DNA of 64,000 nucleotides from a virus. The translations under genes and the position numbers were made by a program. A model generated the notes under the pieces. That model was not told the DNA's origin, ran no database searches, and saw nothing but the letters and a program-made list of their open reading frames with translations. Where the stretch lies: positions 1-64,000 of the IMG/VR virus record IMGVR_UViG_3300027747_001390; one strand, given 5' to 3'. Below, piece after piece: positions 8,589 through 16,200 of the stretch; position 1 is the first letter of the stretch; each line of letters starts with the position of its first letter.

Positions 8589-9047
8589 GTGAATCACATT
8601 GAAGGTACGAAGACGGTTGCGAAGGTTTCCGTGGCGGTCGCCACGAGCGGCACTCACTCGCATGAGATCGACACTCTCGGTGCCGACTACGCGAGCATCG
8701 ACGTGGTGTTCAGCCAGTTCACGGCTGCGACCACGAGCTACGCCAGCATCCTGAAGCTCCAGCAGTCGGACTCGTCTGGCAGCGGTCAGGCTGACGTCAG
8801 CGGCTACACCATCACCGCCGGTGCTGGCGCGACGACTGGCGGCACGGGTGCTGTGGCACGGTTCAACGTCGATATGCGTGGGAAGAAGCGTTACTTGACG
8901 GTCGTCGCGACCCCCGGCAACGCAGCCACGATCTCGACCGTTGCTCGCCTGAGCAAGACGGAAGATATGCCGATCACCGCTGCCGCGATGGGTGTCAACG
9001 ACCTCGTCCCGTCGGTCACGATCAACAAGCAGTTCCAGACCTACTAG
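8589..9047 (+). CDS. Probable capsid decoration or minor head protein
   Basis: A 152-residue protein right after the major capsid gene. It is Thr/Ala/Gly-rich and beta-strand-like throughout, with no Cys and no enzymatic motif. Small beta-rich proteins in this place are often head decoration or fibre-like capsid accessories. The GTG start is chosen because AAGGA lies 8 bases upstream. I do not recognise a named family; the role is inferred from position and composition. Confidence 0.55.
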   Translation: MNHIEGTKTVAKVSVAVATSGTHSHEIDTLGADYASIDVVFSQFTAATTSYASILKLQQSDSSGSGQADVSGYTITAGAGATTGGTGAVARFNVDMRGKKRYLTVVATPGNAATISTVARLSKTEDMPITAAAMGVNDLVPSVTINKQFQTY

Positions 9048-9117
9048 TCCACGGACGGACACGACGGGCAAGGATGCCCAAGCCTATTTTCACTTCAGGA
9101 GGGGCTTGGAGTGTCAG

Positions 9118-9873
9118 ATGCGGATTCTCGTCGGCAACGTGGAACATGATGTAAAAGTCGCGGCGTGCTTGAGCATGCCGCGACTTGCTTTTACAGACAA
9201 CTTTTTCACGGTCACCAGCACGTTTGCCCCTCATGGCATTCAGGTCGTGAAAGGAACTGGGGCTTTCTGGGATCAGACAATGACCCGGATTCTCACAGAC
9301 CTGTCTAAGGAAGAGACCGGCAACGATTTTATCTGCACTCTCGATTACGATAGCGTCTTCGAGCCTGAGTGCCTGCCTCGTCTCTTGTCTGCGATCTTGA
9401 TCTCAGGAGTCGACGCGATCGCGCCGCTTCAAATGAAGCGAGACGACAAGCAACTCATGTTTACCCCCGAAGGCCTCGGCGGTAAGGGCGAGCAGACTGT
9501 CACGATGCCAGCCGACTGGTGGGAGAAGCCCGCCCAGATCGTTGATACGGCTCACTTCGGCCTGACTCTGATTCGGACGGCGGCTCTTCGCAGGATGAAG
9601 AAGCCGTGGTTCCTCGGCGTCCCCGGCGAGGACGGCGACTGGGGATCAGATCGGCAAGACCCTGATATCTACTTCTGGCACAAATTCCGTGAGTGCGGCA
9701 ACAAGCTGGCAGTCTGCCCGCAAGTCGCGATCGGCCACGCGGAGCTTGTCATTAACTGGCCTGATCAGAGGTTGAAGACCATCTATCAGTACCCGACTCA
9801 TTTCTGGAACAGCGGCGGACGGCGACCACCGGAGGCATGGGGATCGCAGGAACACGCGGAGAAATCCAAATGA
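9118..9873 (+). CDS. Glycosyltransferase-like protein within the head cluster
   Basis: A 251-residue protein. It starts with a beta strand (MRILVGNVEHD) and carries a DYDS motif in FICTLDYDSVFEPE, which fits the DxD metal/sugar-nucleotide site of GT-A glycosyltransferases. A later stretch (EDGDWGSDRQDPDIYFWHKF) resembles the acceptor-side acidic region of GT2-like enzymes. The ATG at 9118 is preferred over an upstream in-frame start because AGGAGGGG lies at 9097-9104 and the domain begins at once. It sits between capsid and connector genes and overlaps the next gene by 4 bases, so it may decorate virion proteins. Donor and target are unknown. Confidence 0.65.
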   Translation: MRILVGNVEHDVKVAACLSMPRLAFTDNFFTVTSTFAPHGIQVVKGTGAFWDQTMTRILTDLSKEETGNDFICTLDYDSVFEPECLPRLLSAILISGVDAIAPLQMKRDDKQLMFTPEGLGGKGEQTVTMPADWWEKPAQIVDTAHFGLTLIRTAALRRMKKPWFLGVPGEDGDWGSDRQDPDIYFWHKFRECGNKLAVCPQVAIGHAELVINWPDQRLKTIYQYPTHFWNSGGRRPPEAWGSQEHAEKSK

Positions 9874-10052
9874 AGATCAAGATGCTGAGGGACTGGGGCT
9901 GGCACAAAGAAGGCGATGTTGTCGAAATCTTCGACGTCACTGCCAAGGGCTGGATTTCTGACGGCATTGCCAAGCCAATCACTGAAGAATCGAGGTCGAT
10001 CAAGGTCGAGCAGGCGACGATGACCGTCGAAAAGCGGAAAGTGAAGCCGTGA
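9870..10052 (+). CDS. Small head-region protein
   Basis: A 60-residue protein starting at the ATG that overlaps the previous stop (ATGA). MKIKMLRDWGWHKEGDVVEI followed by a GIAKPI strand is a pattern I recognise from small phage proteins encoded between capsid and connector genes, where the second half marks the floor of a small beta-barrel. The tail is Lys-rich. Function unproven. Confidence 0.6.
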   Translation: MKIKMLRDWGWHKEGDVVEIFDVTAKGWISDGIAKPITEESRSIKVEQATMTVEKRKVKP

Positions 10053-10675
10053 AATACTACGAACTGATTCAGCGTGGGAACCTCCGCTACCGATCTCTCC
10101 GAAGGATCACGGAGCCTGTCGTTGAGCCAGTCTCGCTGGCGGAGGCCAAGTCTCACCTCCGCATCGATCCGGACTTCGACTCTGACGACCTGTACGTGAT
10201 GAGTCTCGTGTCTGCCGCGAGGCATCACGTCGAGACGGTGTGCGACCGCACGCTGATCCGTTCGCAGTGGCAGATGAAGCTCGACTTCTTTCCAAGCTGG
10301 GACATCGAGCTTCCCCGCCCTCCGGTCACGACTGGCGACATCGTCGTGACCTACGTACCAAGTGACGGCGTCTACGCTCCCGTGCCGTTCACGGACTTTC
10401 GGCAGGACAGGGACGCTACGCCTGCCGTGATCCGGCCGCAGTGGAACCGCACGTGGCCCCCGTGCCGTGGTGCGGAGAACGACGTTACTGTGACCTACTG
10501 GGCAGGCTACGGCGACAACACCCGCGCGGTGCCCACCCCCGCGCGTCACGCGATGCTCATGCTCGTCGGTGGGTGGTACGCAAATCGCGAGTCGATCGTT
10601 CAGGGCGCGTTGAATCCCGCCCCGATGGCTGTGGATATGCTCCTAGGATCGATCAACTGGGGGCAGTACCGATGA
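10049..10675 (+). CDS. Head-tail connector protein (gp6-like)
   Basis: A 208-residue protein starting with GTG overlapping the previous stop. The core EAKSHLRID, then a helix ending VETVCDRTLI, then paired strands and WAGYGD is typical of the phage head-tail connector family of HK97 gp6 / phiE125 gp8 type. Such proteins form the ring below the portal that joins head to tail. It sits exactly where that gene is expected, between capsid and head-closure genes. Confidence 0.8.
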   Translation: MKYYELIQRGNLRYRSLRRITEPVVEPVSLAEAKSHLRIDPDFDSDDLYVMSLVSAARHHVETVCDRTLIRSQWQMKLDFFPSWDIELPRPPVTTGDIVVTYVPSDGVYAPVPFTDFRQDRDATPAVIRPQWNRTWPPCRGAENDVTVTYWAGYGDNTRAVPTPARHAMLMLVGGWYANRESIVQGALNPAPMAVDMLLGSINWGQYR

Positions 10676-11010
10676 CAATCCGGGCGGGAGACTTGCGAGA
10701 GTCTGTGACCATTCAGGTCGCGACTCAGGCAACCAACGCCTACGGCGAATCGACTGCCACGTGGGGTGTGTTCGCTACTCGCCGCGCTGCGGTCGAGGGT
10801 CTGACGGCGAGCGAGGCGATGCTCAGCCAAGAGCTTGCCACGATCGCCACCCATACCGTCCGCTTCCGCTACGTGCCCGGCCTGACGTCAGGAATGCGTG
10901 TTGTCTGGACTAGCCGGTCCCCAGTCCGCACGCTCGACATCGTATCGGTGACCGAGAAGAACAATCGAGAAGAACACTCGCTTGTTTGCAAGGAGCGGCT
11001 TACGACATGA
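10672..11010 (+). CDS. Head closure / head-tail adaptor protein
   Basis: A 112-residue protein beginning at the ATG that overlaps the upstream stop. IRAGDLRESVTIQ, a GESTATWGVFATRRAAVEGL core and a late RFRYVPGLTSGMRVVW strand match the head-tail adaptor (SPP1 gp16-like) stopper family. It closes the filled head and presents the tail-docking surface. Neighbours on both sides are coupled by ATGA overlaps. Confidence 0.8.
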   Translation: MTIRAGDLRESVTIQVATQATNAYGESTATWGVFATRRAAVEGLTASEAMLSQELATIATHTVRFRYVPGLTSGMRVVWTSRSPVRTLDIVSVTEKNNREEHSLVCKERLTT

Positions 11011-11411
11011 GTGGCGTGAAGGTCACAGGCCTGAGCAAGGTTATCGATGAGCTTCAAAAGCTCCCCTCGGTGATCGATAGCGACCCTGTGCTAAGGGAGG
11101 CCTCTCAAATCTTTGCCGCCCGGCTCCGCGCGGCTACCCCGAAAGGGTACAGCGGAAAGCTCAAGGAATCGGTGATCTACAAGTCTTCGGACGAAGGTGC
11201 GTTCGTCGGCTACGAGCGAGAGGTGGAGACTGCTGGAAACCCAGACCTCGACAGTGTTACTCGCCCAAGGACGAAGGGCAGGAGTGTCATTAGGTGGGTC
11301 TCTGCGGACGAGCTAGGCACGGTTCTCGAAGAGACTTTCGACGCCTACGCGGCGGAAGGCGTTTTGTTCATAGAAGAGCGTCTCGCGGAGCAGATTAATG
11401 GCGGCACCTGA
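11007..11411 (+). CDS. Neck/minor tail protein (HK97 gp10-like)
   Basis: A 134-residue protein with GLSKVIDELQKLP at the N terminus, an ATPKGYSGKLKESV segment and a long C-terminal helix, the pattern of the HK97 gp10 family of tail-completion or neck proteins. Starts at ATG in an ATGA overlap and itself overlaps the next start by 14 bases. The family assignment is by eye. Confidence 0.7.
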   Translation: MSGVKVTGLSKVIDELQKLPSVIDSDPVLREASQIFAARLRAATPKGYSGKLKESVIYKSSDEGAFVGYEREVETAGNPDLDSVTRPRTKGRSVIRWVSADELGTVLEETFDAYAAEGVLFIEERLAEQINGGT

Positions 11412-11793
11412 AAAGTGGCTTCGCGAGAGGCTTGACTCAGCGACGACGGCTGGCATCTATCCGGTGCTTGCCGTCCAGAATGCCCCATTCCCTCTTGTTG
11501 TCTACCGCCGCACGGGCACACGTCGCGAGCGAGGACTGACGGGCAATTTCGGCGTCCCCGTGGCGACGTTTTCCGTCGCGATCGTGTCGGAGACTTACAG
11601 CCAAGCCAAGGACATCGCCGACTCGATTCGCATCGCTTGCGACAACTTTACGGGCGACACGCAGGGCGTGAAAATAGTAACGACGGCCCTCGTCTCCGAG
11701 CAGGACAACATGGAGCGTCCGTTCGAGGGGCAGGCCAAACCACTGTACAGGGTTGATCAGGTCTACGAGGTCCGTTTCACAGAATTCGTCTGA
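11398..11793 (+). CDS. Tail terminator (DUF3168-like)
   Basis: A 131-residue protein: KWLRERLDSATTAGIYPVLA then PFPLVVYRR, SETYSQAKDIADSIR and a C-terminal RVDQVYEVRF strand. This is the layout of DUF3168 / tail-terminator proteins that cap the tail tube next to the neck. It starts within the end of the gp10-like gene and precedes the tail-tube genes, as expected. Confidence 0.7.
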   Translation: MAAPEKWLRERLDSATTAGIYPVLAVQNAPFPLVVYRRTGTRRERGLTGNFGVPVATFSVAIVSETYSQAKDIADSIRIACDNFTGDTQGVKIVTTALVSEQDNMERPFEGQAKPLYRVDQVYEVRFTEFV

Positions 11794-11814
11794 CGTCCGA
11801 GGAGGGACGGCACA

Positions 11815-12186
11815 ATGGCTTACGAAGCATCGCAGGGTATTGGTTTCTCTTTCTCGGGCACGAAGTTCACCGCCACCCAGATTTCCGTCTCCAAGAAGAC
11901 GCCTGAGATCGACGTCACGTCGCTCGAAGCTCCCAACGGAAGCTATCGCTCGTACCGTCTCGGCTCGATCCGCGACGGAGACGAACTGAAGGTGGATTTC
12001 ATCGGCCTCACGCTGCCGCAGATGACGTCGACTGGCTCGATCACGTGGGCGATCGACGGCACTGGCTCGAACGCCGGGTTCACTGCCGGTCTGCCCACCG
12101 CAGCCCTCGTGACTTCGGCGGACGTGACGGCTCAGGTCGGCGAGTTGATCAAAGGCAGTATGTCGCTCCGATTGACCCAGAACTAG
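11815..12186 (+). CDS. Major tail (tube) protein, paralogue 1
   Basis: A 123-residue beta-rich protein with KKTPEIDVTSLEAPNGSYRSY near the N terminus and a C-terminal KGSMSLRLTQN strand. The EIDVTS.E signature and the small single-domain size fit phage tail-tube proteins. The next gene is a diverged copy. Tail-tube assignment also rests on position between terminator and chaperone genes. Confidence 0.65.
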   Translation: MAYEASQGIGFSFSGTKFTATQISVSKKTPEIDVTSLEAPNGSYRSYRLGSIRDGDELKVDFIGLTLPQMTSTGSITWAIDGTGSNAGFTAGLPTAALVTSADVTAQVGELIKGSMSLRLTQN

Positions 12187-12190
12187 TTCA

Positions 12191-12625
12191 ATGGCTTTCG
12201 TAGAACCATTCTCGTCTCACTGCTTAAAGCTGTATTGGGGCGAAGATGTTTTCTATGCGAACTCCATCAAGCGAAGCGCGTCGTCGGCCACTGAGGTAGA
12301 TATCACGAGCATGGATTCTAGGGTCACGCAAGACCCTAGGAACACACAGAGGAAGATGATTTGGAAGGAAGTCGACTCTTGCCTCGCCGATCCCGGCGAG
12401 GTTTCAGTTGACTTCTGGGCAGTCGCGGCTGATTTGTACTCACTTCCGGATGCAATTGGGTACAAGAAGCTCTTGACTGTCAAAGAGCTAGATCAATACG
12501 GAGCAGACACAGGCAACATACTGCTTTCGTATCAGTGCATCCTGACTAAGGTCGATCTCGATGCGAGTGTTGGTGAATACGTGAGGGGAAGCGTCACGTT
12601 TAAATTGTCTGGATACAAGGAGTAG
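12191..12625 (+). CDS. Major tail protein, paralogue 2
   Basis: A 144-residue protein sharing TEVDITSMDSR with the EIDVTSLE of the gene before it, and a matching C-terminal YVRGSVTFKLSG strand. The middle is different, with more aromatic and acidic residues. Two tube-like proteins side by side may form a mixed tube, or one may be a tube-tip or initiator. It is less GC-rich than its neighbours at the wobble position in places. Confidence 0.6.
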   Translation: MAFVEPFSSHCLKLYWGEDVFYANSIKRSASSATEVDITSMDSRVTQDPRNTQRKMIWKEVDSCLADPGEVSVDFWAVAADLYSLPDAIGYKKLLTVKELDQYGADTGNILLSYQCILTKVDLDASVGEYVRGSVTFKLSGYKE

Positions 12626-12627
12626 GC

Positions 12628-12972
12628 ATGGCTCTCAGTAAAGCGGCGATTCTGGCGGCGAACGACAAGAAGATGGTCGACATGGAAGTTCCTGAGTGGA
12701 ACGGCTCTGTGAAGATCAGGGTGATGAGCGGCACCGAGCGTGACCGTTTCGAGGCGGAGTTCGTCGGCGGCAACAAGTCGGTCGACATGGTCCGCGCGAA
12801 GCTCGTGGCGAAGTGCTTGTGCGACGAGGACGGCACACGTCTTTTCACAGAAGCTGAGATTCCTCAGCTTGGCGAGAAGTCGGCGGCGGTCCTCGACAAG
12901 CTCTTCACGGCTTGCATGAAATTGAATCGATTCACGAAGGACGACGTTGAGGAGATGGCGGGAAACTCCTGA
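12628..12972 (+). CDS. Tail assembly chaperone, short form (gpG-like)
   Basis: A 114-residue helical protein immediately before the tape-measure module. Position and size match the gpG-type chaperone that coats the tape measure during tail assembly. The last codons read GCG GGA AAC TCC TGA, so the zero frame contains the slippery heptamer GGGAAAC. Most ribosomes would stop here; a fraction should shift to make the longer form. Confidence 0.75.
   Translation: MALSKAAILAANDKKMVDMEVPEWNGSVKIRVMSGTERDRFEAEFVGGNKSVDMVRAKLVAKCLCDEDGTRLFTEAEIPQLGEKSAAVLDKLFTACMKLNRFTKDDVEEMAGNS
12960..12966 (+). promoter_or_regulatory. Programmed -1 frameshift site GGGAAAC
   Basis: Slippery heptamer in the correct phase (G GGA AAC) two codons before the stop of the short chaperone. 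The -1 frame then stays open through to 13259. It is the direct counterpart of the GGGAAAG site in phage lambda G-T. Confidence 0.8.
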
Positions 12973-13259
12973 GCCGTCCGAGGCGGCGTTTCGAGTTTCG
13001 ACTGGCACTGGCCCTCGGGATGACGCACAAGCAACTCTTGGAGTCTTGCGACGCCGAGGAGTTGGCGGAATGGGAGAGCTTTTGGCTCATAGAGCCGTGG
13101 GGAGACGAGTGGCGACAGACCGCTCGCCTTACCACGGCTCTTTGCACGGCGTGGGGCAGCAAGAACCTCGAAGAGGAGATGATCATGCCGTCGAGTCGAA
13201 AGCCACCGCAGACGAAGGAGCAGATGATCGCGGAACTCCGAAAGGCATCCGGAGGCTAA
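12966..13259 (+). CDS. Frameshift extension of the tail chaperone (gpT-like)
   Basis: This frame has no good start of its own apart from an internal ATG at 13020. Read after a -1 shift it continues KLLSRPRRRFEFRLALALGM then THKQLLESCDAEELAEWESF and LIEPWGDEW. A basic FRLALALGMT stretch followed by EWE..W.IEPWG is classic for the C-terminal extension of G-GT-type chaperones. The fused product would be 210 residues. It ends 3 bases before the tape-measure start. Confidence 0.8.
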   Translation, partial: LLSRPRRRFEFRLALALGMTHKQLLESCDAEELAEWESFWLIEPWGDEWRQTARLTTALCTAWGSKNLEEEMIMPSSRKPPQTKEQMIAELRKASGG

Positions 13260-13262
13260 GCG

Positions 13263-16200
13263 ATGGCAACAATCGGAAGCATTGTCGCCCAGTTCACCGC
13301 CGATACAGGTGGACTACAGAAAGGCGTCGAGGATGCCGTCAGCTACTTTCAAGGTCTTCGCGATCAGATCGCTGGAGCGACTGAAGACATCAAGCAGTTC
13401 AACGCTGTTCTCTCGGCGCAGATTGCTGTAGCGAACGCGGAACTGAACAAGCTGGACGTCGAGAAGTCGATTCGCATCGATGCTGATGTGAGCGACCTGA
13501 AGACGTCGATCGAGGAGGTTGACAAGCTCGCCTCAGTTTCTTTCGACGCAGACACGTCTTCCGTATCGTCCGCCGTCGAAGAGATATCCAAAGAGAAGCC
13601 AGCCGAAATCGAGGTGAAGGCCGACACCACAAACCTCTCTACGGCCACTGGCGTTATCAAGCAGTTTGCAAGCACGTCAAAAGAACTTTTCTCTCAGTCT
13701 GGAGAAGAAGTCGTAGAGGGAGCGGAGAAGTTTGACACGTTTCGCACCTCCGCCGCAGTAATGGCGAGCGGAGTGACGAAGGCCTACTCCGATATAAAAA
13801 ATGCGTCGAACCAGACTGCCAACGCAATAAATGCAATCGGTGTTGCCGCTAGTGCGATATCGAAGACTGGTCAGGATGGGTTCAAGGGCTTCTCAAGCGC
13901 AGTCGAAGCGACAGTCATCGCCACCGGAAGGGCTTACGACGCGACAGAGACTCTCGCCAAGACTTACAAGGAATCTCTTCCCGCCGCAGCGTCGGCCTCG
14001 ATTGCTGGCTTTAGGGCGTTTGTTGGTCAGCTTGGCGGCATAGACACACTCGGTCGCGCCGCAGGCGGCAGCGCGGCAGCGACCGCCATAACTGTAGGGA
14101 GCCTCGGCGGCGCGTTTGCGTCAGCGGCAGCATCTGTTGGCACATACGCAGCCGTGATCACGGCTGCGAAGGTGGCTTCTGCGGGGATGAGCGAGGAGGC
14201 TCAGGCCTATGTTCAGAGAGGTGCTGAATACGCGGGAGCATTTGCCGGTGTTGCCGCAGGCGCGGCTGCGACAACGTCGGCATACAATCTCGTGGCTGGC
14301 GCGTTGTATAAGTCTTCGACGGCCACACAGTTCTTTCAGAACGTGCTTCAGGGGCTGGGCGGCGGCATCACGACAGCCGTTGCTAGCTCGGCCAGCTTGG
14401 TTAAAAGTCTGACGCAAATCAATACCGTCATGAGTCTGGTTTCCTCGGCTGCGAACGAGAAAACAACCGGCTTGGGCTTTGTGTCACTCGCGGCTCGCGT
14501 TGCCGTAACATCTGTAATGTTTGGCGCGCTCGCCGGAGGCGTGCGTGCCTATGCGGCTGGCACGGCAGTGGCTGCGGGGGTGACTGGCGGAGCGTCTGCG
14601 GCGATCACCGGCCTAGCTGCCACGTTCCCTCTTGCTGCCGTCGGTGCTATGGCAGCAGCGGTAGCGACAGGGAAGTTCTTCCACGCACTTGAGCATCTCA
14701 GTGTTGCCACTCAGTCGCTCGATCAGATGGCTGAACGGTTCGGCACGACCACTCAGGAGATGGAGAAGCTAAAGCTCGCCGCCGACAACACTCAGGTGAG
14801 CATGAGAATGCTGGGCAAGGCACAGCAGTCTTTCTATCAGAACCTGAGCAAGATTAAATCAGGCCAGTTCAACACAGAGAGCGTTCGCGAAGCCAAGATT
14901 GCTTTCGATAAGCTTGGCATCTCAACAGAAGAACTCAAAAACAAAAGACCTGACGAAGCCTTCCGCCTAGCGGCAGCAGAACTGTCTAAGGTCGAAGACG
15001 CCGCCAAGCGAACGTCCATCGCGATGGACTTGTTTGGGCGAACTGGCGGAATGATCCTTCCAGCCTTGAAAGAGCTTGAAGAAATCGATCAGGACTTCGC
15101 GAGACTTGGCGGTGCCTTGAATTCTCTTGATACGAAGAGGCTCCTTGACGTCGAGGCTTCGTTCGACAGGCTTTCAGCGTCTGGGAAAAGCCTTGGCAGA
15201 ACTCTCCTCATTCCGTTCGTCGAGCTTCAGAGAGCGTTCAACAATTTTTCCGCAGAGGTGAAGGGCGGCTTGTCCACTGCGCTGGCACCGCTTGCGAGTA
15301 TGCTCGCAGACGTCAGCAAGCCGCTTTCGATCATCATTGAGATGGTCGGAAGAGTGATCGGCATCTTCCTGAGAATGGTTGCGGTGATTTTTCAGATTGC
15401 CGCCTCCTTGCAAGCGTTCGCCGCCTTTGCTGCCATATTTGAAGGCATTCGGTACGGCTTCGACATGATGATGAAGCCGATTGAGGATTTTATTGCCGGT
15501 GCTGCGGAGCTTGCGTCTGCATTTGCTGCTGCAATGAGGCCAGCCGCAGAGTACACGGGCATCCTTAGTCTTTTCGGAGTCGGCCTTCGGGCAATTGGAA
15601 CCGCTGTAGGCGTCGTCTTGGCTTTTATAGGGCAGCTTGCGATTTACGTAGGAGTAGGAGCCGCTGCGTGGGGGATTTACACGGTCGCTATCTCGCTCGC
15701 CAGCGCGACGTCTCTGCTCGCTGCCGCTAACTTCGCACTAGCATGGGCTGCGGCACTCGGACCAATTGCCGTCGCGGCCCTCGCGCTTGCGGCAATCGGC
15801 GGCGTATTAACTGTCTTGGTCAAGGGACTGGTTGAAGCTGGAAAGTGGGTCTACGGACTCGCAAAGTCGTTCATTGGCTTTAAGTCCGCACCTGAGAAAA
15901 TCGACGCCACCCGCGCTTCTGTCGACGAACTTGCCGAGGCTTCGCGCGCGGCCTCTGCGTTCAAGGGCGGTAAGTCTCCTGCGTTTGATGAGGTCAAGAA
16001 GTCAGTTACTGAAGCAAAAGAAGAGATCAACTCGCTGACGATCGAGTCGGCGAGGTATGGCTCCGAGGGGTCTGCCGCTGCGAAGGCTGCTCAGGAGGGC
16101 TTCAGCGAGCTTCAGCAAAAGCTTGCCGACGGAAGGATCACGCTCGAAGAGTTTGATGAGCAGACAAAAAAGAACGCCGAAAACCTCCGCGAAAACCTGA

